From contig CAZXGG010000108.1 of NCBI GenBank assembly GCA_964640125.1, positions 1 through 8,553 of the forward strand: a DNA stretch of 8,553 nucleotides, given 5' to 3'. Positions within the stretch are counted from its first letter, which is position 1; each line of letters opens with the position of its first letter. The translations under genes and the position numbers were made by a program. The DNA comes from G020353115 sp964640125 (lineage in GTDB: Bacteria > Bacteroidota > Bacteroidia > Bacteroidales > VadinHA17). The notes under the pieces are model-generated. The model ran no database searches and was not told the DNA's origin. It worked only from the letters and a program-made list of their open reading frames with translations. Shown in pieces: positions 1-7,092 of the stretch.

Positions 1-43
1 TATAATCCATACCCAGGTTCTTAGGTTACTTATTCCTCCCCCT

Positions 44-67
44 AATCCTGACTTCGAAGTCAGGATT
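44..67. repeat. Perfect 24-base palindrome in the region downstream of the operon
   Basis: The half-site AATCCTGACTTC (44-55) is followed directly by its exact reverse complement (56-67), with TTCGAA at the centre. It is flanked on both sides by TCCCCC (37-42 and 70-75). As RNA it could form a stem of about 10 base pairs, but neither strand continues into a T run, so it is not a typical intrinsic terminator. It could be part of a dispersed repeat element or a protein-binding site; the sequence alone does not decide. Confidence 0.8.
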
Positions 68-69
68 CT

Positions 70-85
70 TCCCCCTCAAGGGGGA
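70..85. repeat. C5/G5 hairpin next to the palindrome
   Basis: TCCCCC (70-75), a four-base loop TCAA (76-79), and GGGGGA (80-85) form a perfect 6-base-pair stem. A second TCCCCC copy at 37-42 could pair with the same GGGGGA, enclosing the 24-base palindrome, so two mutually exclusive folds are possible. No T run follows on either strand. It may belong to one composite element together with the palindrome (37-85). Confidence 0.65.
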
Positions 86-115
86 TACTTAGTCCTCTGA
101 AAAAATAGCGTTAGT

Positions 116-165
116 CGAAAATATATAACACTTTCAGTGATGTCCCTGACAGAATCGTCAAGGAC
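116..165 (-). terminator. Possible weak terminator after the propeller gene
   Basis: Starting 12 bases beyond the TAA stop, the minus-strand RNA can form a stem between 162-165, 157-160 and their partners 142-145, 147-150: GTCC-T-TGAC, a six-base loop, then GTCA-G-GGAC, with one G-U pair in the middle. A second small stem, CACT-GAA-AGTG (139-129), follows directly and leads into TTATATATTTT. The second stem is only four base pairs and the T tract is interrupted, so this is a tentative call for the end of the operon. Confidence 0.35.
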
Positions 166-177
166 GGGGGTGGAGCT

Positions 178-2832
178 TTACTTATAATTCAGCACCGGCC
201 ATTGCCATCGTTCCGTTACCACTCCTTTTTTACTCATGGAATTATTTTCCCATTCCAGTGTCACGGTATATTCACCAGGGTTGCTGCGCAGTGTATTCCA
301 ATAGAATTTATGAATCCCCTGTTCCGGTTTAATGGTGACGGCATGCACCTTTTCTCCCTCTTCATTTGTTATTGTCACTTTCGCTTTATTGTCATGATTT
401 TTCCTGAAGTAGTACCAGATCTCCAGGCCGACCGGTTCATTAGGGGCAGGGATATGGTTGCTGCCAGTCATGTGGTAGTTCCCCCACCATGCCTGCTGTG
501 AAAAATTCATCTGCGGTTTGGGTTCGATGTCGAACAGGTAGTATTCCGATTCCTGCACTGCCCTGGTAAATTGCTGCAGTGGGCTGATATCGGTGATCCA
601 GGCTCCCCGTCCATAGGTTCCAACCACGAGGTCATTTTCACGGAGATGGACCAGGAGATCACGTACAACAACGGGTGGCATATTTGCCTGTAAGGGTGAC
701 CAGCTCTGCCCTCCATTCAGGCTAACGTATACACCGATATCATTACCTACAAACAGAAGATCTTTGTTACTGAGGTCCTCGCAGATCACATTGACCGGGT
801 AATCCGGAAGGTTAGAAGAGATATCCTGCCATGTATCCCCATAATCCATTGTTTTGAACAGGTAGGGTTTGAAGTCATCGTTCCTGTATCCACATTTCGC
901 TACATAGGCTGTTCCGGGCTCATGGCTGGATGTCACCACCCGGCTTACCCAGCGGTCAGGCGGGGCCCCCAGGGCTGTTAGCTTCCCGGTCATTTCCTCC
1001 CAGGTTTTACCTCCGTTTCTGGTCATGTGAACATGTCCGTCATCGGTCCCCACCCAGATCACCCCTTCTTCAAGCGGGGATTCCGAGATGGTGGTTATGG
1101 TGCAATACATGATATGCCCTGTCCCTGCAATTTTTTCCTTATTGTTATCGGTCAGGTCAGGACTGATTGCTTCCCATGAGTCTCCCCGGTCGGCTGACCG
1201 AAGCAGTTTTTGTCCACCGGTATAGATCACTTTGCTGTCATGAGGAGAGAGCATGATGGGAGTATTCCAGGTATACCGGTAAAAATCCTCACCCTCCGCA
1301 GCCCTGGGTGTGATTTCGACCCGCTCACCGATGGACTGGTCCACGCGGTGGTGTTTGCCGAACTGTGTTGTAAAATAGAGCCAGCGGTTATCTGTATGAT
1401 CCACTTTGCAATGCATGCCATCCCACATGCCCACAATGACCCAGTCTTTGATGCTGATCTGACCTGACCAGCTGTTGGAGGGCCCTTTCCACACTTCATG
1501 ATCCTGGAGACCAATGTAAATGTTATAGGGTTCAGCATCATCCACCTCAACCATATAGATCTCACCGAGCGGCAACTGGTAATAATGATTCATGGTCTTT
1601 CCTCCGTCCCATGTAGCGTATATTCCTCCATCAGAACCAAGCATCATGTGTTGTGGATCCTTCGGGTCGATCCAGAAGGACCGGTTATCGCCGAAATTGG
1701 ACTGGAAGCGATCCTGTTCCCGGAAGGTTGGCCATGTTTTCCCACCGTTGAGTGTATAGTATTGCCCTACTCCGATGATGTAAATTTTATCCGGATCGAA
1801 CGGATCGATGCAGATTTTGTTGAAGCTATAGGCAGCTTTCCCACTGACATCGATTTTCTCCGGATCGTTCATTCTTTCCCATGACATTCCGGCATCGAAT
1901 GACCGGTAGACTTCCCCGCCGATCAGGTTGTCAAAGGAATGATCGGTGAATTCATCAAAAGGCACGGGGGCATCAGGATCTGCTCCCGGTTTGACATTCA
2001 GGTTCTGGATTACCGTCACCAGGATATCCGGATCAGCCCGATGGATATCGATGCCAATGCGTCCTAATTTCCCTTCCGGCAATCCTCCTGCAAGTATCTT
2101 CCAGCCGATTCCTCCATCGGTTGTTTTATAGATCCTGCATTTCTCTCCTCCCGGCACATAGGTCCAGGGAGTTCTTATCTTCTCATAGCTGCAGGCGTAT
2201 AGGATCTTCGGATTTTCGGGATGGATGACCATATCGATAAAACCGGTAGCATCATCCACATAGAGAACCTTGTCCCAGGTTTCTCCTCCATCAGTGGTTT
2301 TGAAGATACCTCGTTCCTCGTTGTTGCTGAACAGGTGTCCCATGACGGCCACCCAGACAACATCCGGATTGGAGGGGTGAATGATGATTTTTGCGATGTG
2401 GTGGGAATCATCAAGTCCCACATGTTCCCAGGTTGTTCCGGCATCTTCCGATTTCCAGATCCCGTTTCCATAATAGGAAGAGCGGGCATTGAAATCCTCA
2501 CCGGTACCAACCCAGACAATATCCGGATTGGAGGGTGCTATCGCTACATCCCCCATAGAGGAGGTGCCCATGGTATCCGAAATGCATTCAAACGTGGTTC
2601 CGTTGTTCGTGGTTTTCCATACACCACCGGCACGGGGAACAACATAAAACGTGTATTTGTGTTTCTCTCCCGGATTTTCCGGTACAGCAATATCACCCAC
2701 CCAGGCACTGATCCTGAATGCACCCAGATTTCTGTACCGGAAAGCATCAAACGGATCGTTCTGAGCTACAGCATGCTTTGATACAAGAACGGTAACTATA
2801 AAAACAAAAAAATGAAATGGAATTTTTTTCAT
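178..2832 (-). CDS. Secreted Asp-box (BNR) double beta-propeller protein, sortilin/GH74-like, function unknown
   Basis: Predicted exported protein of 884 residues. A signal peptide covers residues 1-23, with a likely signal peptidase I cut after AVA (Ala23/Gln24). No lipobox is seen, nor a type IX secretion tail at the end (WQWPVLNYK). At least 11 Asp-box-like motifs (pattern S/T-x-D/N-x-G-x-T/S-W) are visible, starting near residues 73, 127, 178, 236, 310, 360, 406, 545, 603, 660 and 703. They often follow a strand of the form PxNPDIVWVG, as expected for beta-propeller blades; the gap at 414-545 and the motif count suggest two propellers. Residues about 760-884 look like a separate beta-sandwich (WYYFRKNHDNKAKVTI), similar to FlgD/Ig-like domains. 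It belongs to the broad sortilin/VPS10-like BNR family usually annotated 'glycosyl hydrolase', but I see no catalytic residues that assign an activity. As last gene of an arabinose cluster, 67 bases after GH127, it may bind or cleave an arabinose-containing glycan (inference). Confidence 0.9.
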   Translation of the reverse strand: MKKIPFHFFVFIVTVLVSKHAVAQNDPFDAFRYRNLGAFRISAWVGDIAVPENPGEKHKYTFYVVPRAGGVWKTTNNGTTFECISDTMGTSSMGDVAIAPSNPDIVWVGTGEDFNARSSYYGNGIWKSEDAGTTWEHVGLDDSHHIAKIIIHPSNPDVVWVAVMGHLFSNNEERGIFKTTDGGETWDKVLYVDDATGFIDMVIHPENPKILYACSYEKIRTPWTYVPGGEKCRIYKTTDGGIGWKILAGGLPEGKLGRIGIDIHRADPDILVTVIQNLNVKPGADPDAPVPFDEFTDHSFDNLIGGEVYRSFDAGMSWERMNDPEKIDVSGKAAYSFNKICIDPFDPDKIYIIGVGQYYTLNGGKTWPTFREQDRFQSNFGDNRSFWIDPKDPQHMMLGSDGGIYATWDGGKTMNHYYQLPLGEIYMVEVDDAEPYNIYIGLQDHEVWKGPSNSWSGQISIKDWVIVGMWDGMHCKVDHTDNRWLYFTTQFGKHHRVDQSIGERVEITPRAAEGEDFYRYTWNTPIMLSPHDSKVIYTGGQKLLRSADRGDSWEAISPDLTDNNKEKIAGTGHIMYCTITTISESPLEEGVIWVGTDDGHVHMTRNGGKTWEEMTGKLTALGAPPDRWVSRVVTSSHEPGTAYVAKCGYRNDDFKPYLFKTMDYGDTWQDISSNLPDYPVNVICEDLSNKDLLFVGNDIGVYVSLNGGQSWSPLQANMPPVVVRDLLVHLRENDLVVGTYGRGAWITDISPLQQFTRAVQESEYYLFDIEPKPQMNFSQQAWWGNYHMTGSNHIPAPNEPVGLEIWYYFRKNHDNKAKVTITNEEGEKVHAVTIKPEQGIHKFYWNTLRSNPGEYTVTLEWENNSMSKKGVVTERWQWPVLNYK
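2351..2535 (-). repeat. In-frame direct repeat within propeller blades
   Basis: A 26-base segment at 2351-2376 recurs at 2510-2535 with a single mismatch. The copies are 159 bases apart, exactly 53 codons, about one propeller blade. They encode PSNPDVVWV (residues 153-161) and PSNPDIVWV (100-108); the one base difference accounts for the Val/Ile change. The near identity at synonymous positions points to a fairly recent blade duplication or gene conversion rather than protein-level selection alone. Confidence 0.75.
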
Positions 2833-2850
2833 TCGTTAAATCTTTTGAAA

Positions 2851-2892
2851 CTTCGTAATTCAACATTCATTATTGGATATTCGATATTTCTT
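2851..2892. repeat. Degenerate heptad tandem repeat (ATTCNNN-like, 6 units)
   Basis: Units of 7 bases start at 2851, 2858, 2865, 2872, 2879 and 2886: CTTCGTA, then ATTCAAC, ATTCATT, ATTGGAT, ATTCGAT, and ATTTCTT. Three units carry an exact ATTC core and three differ from it by one base. The array takes up most of the 67-base gap between the GH127 stop (2900) and the start of the propeller gene (2832). Its 7-base period equals that of the GACT array at the previous gene junction, although the core is different. The AT-rich composition makes chance periodicity more possible here than in the GACT array. Confidence 0.65.
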
Positions 2893-2899
2893 TTTTTAT

Positions 2900-5302
2900 T
2901 TACCACACTTCCCATTCATATATCCCGCTGGAGAATTCCTTGCTCAGCGTAACCTCCAATTTCAAAGCAGATGTTGTAACGGGTTCAAACTCGATCTCAT
3001 CCCAGTCATCTTTTGTAATGGTATATTCACCCTTCACCTTAACCGGTTTCCAGCCATCACCCGATTCATAAAGAACCTGCCATGAGTCTGGAATTCTGCA
3101 ACCCCCGTGTGGCCGGTCATCAAACCAGTATACCCTCACTCTTGAAACGGTTTCCGGTTGATCGAAGGTATATTGCAACCATTCGGTCTGATCTTTCCTG
3201 GGCCACCAGTGGTAATACGGAACCGAGTGGTCGTTGGAATGCTGAACAGGCATTTGATCCTTAATGCAATTTATATCGGCTTTTGGAAGTGATCCCGTCA
3301 CCGTGCTCCTGTAGGCTATGGTCGGGGCTGGTGATGGATGGCTAACCTCCGTTGTAGCAGGGAACCAGACAATCATCTCAGAAGGTCCCCGGTTTGCCCA
3401 GACATGGTATGGAATCAGGGTAATCTCCGTTGGTTCAAATACGGCAATTTCATTTTCAAGGGTTTTTCTTGCCGGACTTGCCGTTGCGGTGACAACCTGC
3501 ACTCCCTGAAGGAGGTCGTTTTCAAACCGTGTGCTCATCGGTTCTTCCGGATCAAGGATCAGGTTCATGACCTGTCCGTTTTCCCTGTCTTTCCCTTCGG
3601 CACAATATACAATCGGTCCGCGTTGAATGGCAATTTTGTCTCTGTCTTCGGCAACTGAATCGTGCGCCACAATGCTTCTGACCGGCATTGGAAGGGTTAG
3701 TTTTACAACATCACCCGGTTCCCACTCCCTGTCAATGATCAGATAACCCTCTTCGATCCTGGCACGTTTTTCCATGCCATTCAGGGTCAGGGATATCTCT
3801 TCATCAGAGGGTTCAAGGAAATGATAGAGATCGCTTGGAATGGCTTCATTCCTTGCCCACCCGGGTATCCGGAGATACAGTTTGAAAGCCATTTTGTTTA
3901 CCGGATTGATTCTAATCTGGATGTTGCCATCCCATGGATAATCCGTTTGCTGTTCAATTTCGACCCGTTTACCATCCAGATCGATCACCGCCCTGTTGCC
4001 AATATAGAGGTTAACATACAGTCGATCTGCTGTTTTTCCATAGATGTATCCGGGTATGGATGGCAGGAACCTGCAAATATTGGAAGGGCAGCAGGCACAG
4101 CCAAACCATTTCTGCCGCTCGTGCTGACCATAGGATTCAAGGCGGTTGGGGTAGAAGAAGAGGTCACCGCTAAGGGAAACACCGGAAAGAAGTGCGTTAT
4201 AGAGTGTACGTTCCAGCACATCATAATACTTCACTTCACCCTTATGCTGGAACATCCGGTGGTTCCAGAACACATTGGCAATGGAAGCGCAGGTTTCACA
4301 ATAAGCCGTGAGGTTAGGCAGGTTGTAGGGTTCTGAAAATCCCTCATTACCTCCTGCTGCACCAATGCCACCGGTGATATAGATTTTCCGGCAGACGATA
4401 TCCTCCCATATCCGGCTTATGGCATCCACGTAAGCCTGATCGTTGGTCATAGCGGCAACATCAGCCATTCCGGAATACATATAGGCTGCCCTTACCGAAT
4501 GTCCCACGGCGGAATCCTGTTCTATCACTTTTTTGTGCGACTGGCTGTACTCCTCTCCACCACCACGTACATCGAGAAAAAACTTGGCCAGGTCAAGGTA
4601 CCTCCTTTCACCGGTCACCCGGTAGAGTTTAACCAGACCGATTTCGATCTCCTGGTGACCGGGGTAGCTTTCAAACTTTCCCCATCCGAAATCCCGGTCA
4701 ACCAGGTCTGCAGACTTTATGGCAATATCAAGGAATGTTCTCTTTCCTGTTGCCTGGTAATGGGCGACAGCAGCTTCATACATGTGTCCCAGGTTATACA
4801 GTTCGTGACTGAGAAGGTGGGTTTTTTCCCACCGTTTACCCACCCAGGGGTGTGAATCATCTCCCATGATGGTGCGGTAAGTATAGAGGTAGCCATCCTC
4901 CTCCTGTGCTTCTCCAATATAGAAGATCAGGGTATCAATGGTTGCTTCCAGCTCCGGATCCGGAAAGGTTTGCAGGGAATAGGATGCACCCTCTATGATC
5001 TTGAATACATCCGAATCATCAAACGGATAGATCGAGCAGAATTCCCCCCCTTCATATCCCCCGGCGATTTTGAAATTCTTTATCCTTCCGGTCTCTTCAG
5101 ACTGGGCTATGGCAATGGGAATCGTAACTTCGTGATTCTTCTTAATCCTCGGAGCCCAGAAATTGTCCGTTAGTTTTACTGACGTGAACGGTACCGGCTC
5201 GACAGGCTGGATTGGATTTGTCTGCGTTGAACAGTTTTGCAACAAACAGGAAACAATAATCAGATTTCCAATAATGATTGAATATTTTTTTCTGCTTTTC
5301 AT
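2900..5302 (-). CDS. GH127 (DUF1680) beta-L-arabinofuranosidase lipoprotein with C-terminal carbohydrate-binding-like domain
   Basis: Predicted exo-enzyme removing beta-L-arabinofuranose (EC 3.2.1.185 type), the linkage of hydroxyproline-linked arabinans and some pectins. Residues 1-23 form a signal peptide with lipobox LLQNC; Cys24 would be lipidated. The following STQTNP lacks the acidic run of surface-exported Bacteroidota lipoproteins, so a periplasm-facing anchor is more likely (inference). The alpha/alpha-barrel spans about 38-420, followed by beta-sandwich regions to about 650. Compared from memory with HypBA1 of Bifidobacterium longum (Glu322, Glu338, Cys340, Cys417, Cys418), the site is complete: Glu320 (GGNEGF) acid/base, Glu336 and Cys338 (ETCAS) zinc ligands, and Cys404-Cys405 (GCACCPSN), where Cys404 is the nucleophile. 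Residues about 655-800 resemble an F5/8 type C, galactose-binding-like fold (EWLQYTFDQPETVSRVRVYW) and are absent from HypBA1. The family call is strong. Related DUF1680-like families such as GH146 are the alternative, and exact linkage specificity is not proven. Confidence 0.93.
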   Translation of the reverse strand: MKSRKKYSIIIGNLIIVSCLLQNCSTQTNPIQPVEPVPFTSVKLTDNFWAPRIKKNHEVTIPIAIAQSEETGRIKNFKIAGGYEGGEFCSIYPFDDSDVFKIIEGASYSLQTFPDPELEATIDTLIFYIGEAQEEDGYLYTYRTIMGDDSHPWVGKRWEKTHLLSHELYNLGHMYEAAVAHYQATGKRTFLDIAIKSADLVDRDFGWGKFESYPGHQEIEIGLVKLYRVTGERRYLDLAKFFLDVRGGGEEYSQSHKKVIEQDSAVGHSVRAAYMYSGMADVAAMTNDQAYVDAISRIWEDIVCRKIYITGGIGAAGGNEGFSEPYNLPNLTAYCETCASIANVFWNHRMFQHKGEVKYYDVLERTLYNALLSGVSLSGDLFFYPNRLESYGQHERQKWFGCACCPSNICRFLPSIPGYIYGKTADRLYVNLYIGNRAVIDLDGKRVEIEQQTDYPWDGNIQIRINPVNKMAFKLYLRIPGWARNEAIPSDLYHFLEPSDEEISLTLNGMEKRARIEEGYLIIDREWEPGDVVKLTLPMPVRSIVAHDSVAEDRDKIAIQRGPIVYCAEGKDRENGQVMNLILDPEEPMSTRFENDLLQGVQVVTATASPARKTLENEIAVFEPTEITLIPYHVWANRGPSEMIVWFPATTEVSHPSPAPTIAYRSTVTGSLPKADINCIKDQMPVQHSNDHSVPYYHWWPRKDQTEWLQYTFDQPETVSRVRVYWFDDRPHGGCRIPDSWQVLYESGDGWKPVKVKGEYTITKDDWDEIEFEPVTTSALKLEVTLSKEFSSGIYEWEVW

Positions 5303-5339
5303 AGAAGTCTTATTTATTTTAAAAATTTGTGATTCCCGG

Positions 5340-5374
5340 GACTGCAGACTACGGACTGGAGACTGCAGACTGTC
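5340..5374. repeat. Degenerate heptad tandem repeat (GACTNNN)5
   Basis: Five consecutive 7-base units start at 5340, 5347, 5354, 5361 and 5368. Each begins with an invariant GACT, followed by GCA, ACG, GGA, GCA and GTC. The array fills the araB-proximal half of the 70-base gap between araB and the GH127 gene, and its last unit overlaps the araB stop codon (5373-5375). The rest of the gap (5303-5339) is an AT-rich leader without a recognisable promoter. No function is known to me. Confidence 0.85.
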
Positions 5375-7055
5375 ACTTCGTCAACTCCTTCTCCACAAAC
5401 TCACCCAGTCTTGAATATTTATCGTAAAGCACCCTGTACTTTTCTGCATTTTCAGGATCCGGGATATACTCTTTTTCAAATCCACTACCTATGGCTTTCT
5501 GGGCTTCTTCGATGGTGGAATAAATGCCTCCCACCACAGCAGCAGCCATTGCTGATCCCAGGGCACAGGCCTGCTCGGCACGTGCCACCTTAATGGGCAT
5601 ATTCAGCACATCGGCAACAACCTGCATGACGAAGGGTGATTTTTTGGCAACACCACCCAGGGCGATCACTCCTTTTATTTCAACTCCCTGTGCAATGAAC
5701 CGGTCAACGATTTTTTTCGATCCGAAGGCCGTGGCTTCCACCAGTGCCCGGAATATCCTGGGAGCATCGGACCCCAGGGTTAGCCCGGTAATTGCCCCCT
5801 TCAGGTTCTGGTTTGCGTCGGGTGTTCTTCTTCCGTTCAGCCAGTCCAGGGCAACGATACCTGATTCTTCAATTGGTATTGCTTCTGCCTGTTTGGATAA
5901 TTCGGGTATAATCCTGTCCGATATCTCCGAGATCAATCTTTCCTTTGTGTTGCTATCCAGGCTGTTGCTTTGGGGAATGAATTGTTCAATGGGCCACATG
6001 AGCAGGTTTTTAAACCAGGCATAGACATCTCCGAAAGCAGATTGTCCGGCTTCAAGTCCCAACATCCCTGGCGTAATGGATCCGTCAACCTGCCCGCAAA
6101 TTCCCTGAACCAGCTTATCTCCAAATTCTTTCATGGGTGCCACAAGCATATCGCAGGTTGATGTTCCCATCACCTTGCTCAGATACCCGGGTTCTATCTC
6201 GCCACCCACAGCACCCAGGTGAGCATCAAATGCTCCCACACCAACGCGGACTTTTTCTGTCAGTCCCAATTTTTTTGCCCATTCGGCAGTAAGGTTTCCA
6301 ACAGCCACCTCACAGGTAAAGGTATCCCTGTATAACCTGTCCCGCAGTCCGGCAAGAAGCGGATCCAGTTTCACAAGAAATTCCTCTGAAGGCAAGCCAC
6401 CAAATGCCTCATGCCACATGGCTTTGTGCCCTGCCGCACAGCGGCTCCGTTTCAGGGTGAGCGGATCTGTGTTGCCGGTAAGTATAGCCGGTATCCAGTC
6501 GCAATGTTCCACCCATGAAAATGCATTTCCCCTGACACCTGCATCCCCACGTAAGACATGAAGGATTTTTGCCCAGAACCATTCCGATGAGTAGACACCG
6601 CCTTCGAATTTTGTATAGTCAATCCCTCCCCAGGATCGTGCCAATTTATTGATTTCATCGGCTTCTTTAACTGCAGTATGATCTTTCCAAAGGATGAACA
6701 TCGCATTTGGATTTTCACTGAATTGATCGGTCAGTGAAAGGGGTGTTCCATCTTTATTCACTGCAACGGGAGTTGAGCCTGTAGTATCCACAGAGAGGGC
6801 AATGATCTCACCGGGATCTAATCCCCCGGCATTTTGCAACGCATCCCGGATGGTGTATTCCAGTCCTTCCAGGTAATCCAGGGGATGTTGCCTGAATTGA
6901 TTGTCTGAAGAATTACAGTATTTCCCCGCCTTCCACCGGGGGTAGTCAAATACCGACGAGGCCATCTCTGTTCCATCACCAGCATCGATAATGACTGAAC
7001 GGATTGAATCGGTGCCAAAATCAACGCCAATTACATAATTCTTTTCCATACGCAT
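5373..7055 (-). CDS. araB: L-ribulokinase (FGGY carbohydrate kinase)
   Basis: Cytoplasmic kinase converting L-ribulose and ATP to L-ribulose 5-phosphate (EC 2.7.1.16), the step between arabinose isomerase AraA and epimerase AraD. The 560 residues match the usual AraB length (about 560-566). The N-terminal FGGY domain opens with the phosphate-binding stretch GVDFGTDS (10-17). Residues matching known ribulokinase sugar contacts are Trp123 (ILWKDHTA), Lys211 (GHKAMW), Asp277 (GAFDAHLGA, presumed catalytic base) and Glu335 (GLEAGQSA). The C-terminal ATP-binding domain has ALGGVAKKSPF (465-475) and EQACALGSA (494-502). Two starts are possible, Met1 at 7055 and Met3 at 7049; neither has a clear Shine-Dalgarno sequence, as is usual in Bacteroidota, and the longer form is given. 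The TGA stop at 5373-5375 overlaps the last unit of a heptad repeat. It lies between two arabinofuranosidase genes; araA and araD are not in the window. Confidence 0.97.
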   Translation of the reverse strand: MRMEKNYVIGVDFGTDSIRSVIIDAGDGTEMASSVFDYPRWKAGKYCNSSDNQFRQHPLDYLEGLEYTIRDALQNAGGLDPGEIIALSVDTTGSTPVAVNKDGTPLSLTDQFSENPNAMFILWKDHTAVKEADEINKLARSWGGIDYTKFEGGVYSSEWFWAKILHVLRGDAGVRGNAFSWVEHCDWIPAILTGNTDPLTLKRSRCAAGHKAMWHEAFGGLPSEEFLVKLDPLLAGLRDRLYRDTFTCEVAVGNLTAEWAKKLGLTEKVRVGVGAFDAHLGAVGGEIEPGYLSKVMGTSTCDMLVAPMKEFGDKLVQGICGQVDGSITPGMLGLEAGQSAFGDVYAWFKNLLMWPIEQFIPQSNSLDSNTKERLISEISDRIIPELSKQAEAIPIEESGIVALDWLNGRRTPDANQNLKGAITGLTLGSDAPRIFRALVEATAFGSKKIVDRFIAQGVEIKGVIALGGVAKKSPFVMQVVADVLNMPIKVARAEQACALGSAMAAAVVGGIYSTIEEAQKAIGSGFEKEYIPDPENAEKYRVLYDKYSRLGEFVEKELTK

Positions 7056-7092
7056 GGTTCTGTTAATCCGTAATATTTAATTATAAAACTAA

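Noticed and set aside
44..67. Intrinsic terminator for the operon
   Set aside because: The stem is strong, but no T run follows on either strand and it lies over 110 bases beyond the last stop codon.
2221..2781. Plus-strand open frame of 186 codons
   Set aside because: It lies wholly inside the propeller gene on the opposite strand, shows no domain, and is explained by the codon composition of that gene.
3821..4336. Plus-strand open frame of 171 codons
   Set aside because: It lies antisense within the GH127 catalytic region, whose protein is clearly conserved; no recognisable product.
5340..5374. CRISPR-like array
   Set aside because: Units are only 7 bases with a 4-base core and no spacers of CRISPR length; no cas genes are nearby.
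5524..6024. Plus-strand open frame of 166 codons
   Set aside because: It lies antisense to the araB ATP-binding domain and gives a low-complexity translation rich in Ala, Ser and Thr with no family resemblance.
7056..7092. Possible Bacteroidota -7 promoter element (TAGTTTTA on the minus strand) before araB
   Set aside because: It misses the final G of TANNTTTG, has no TTTG-type -33 element at proper distance, and lies in an AT-rich 37-base gap where such a match is expected by chance.
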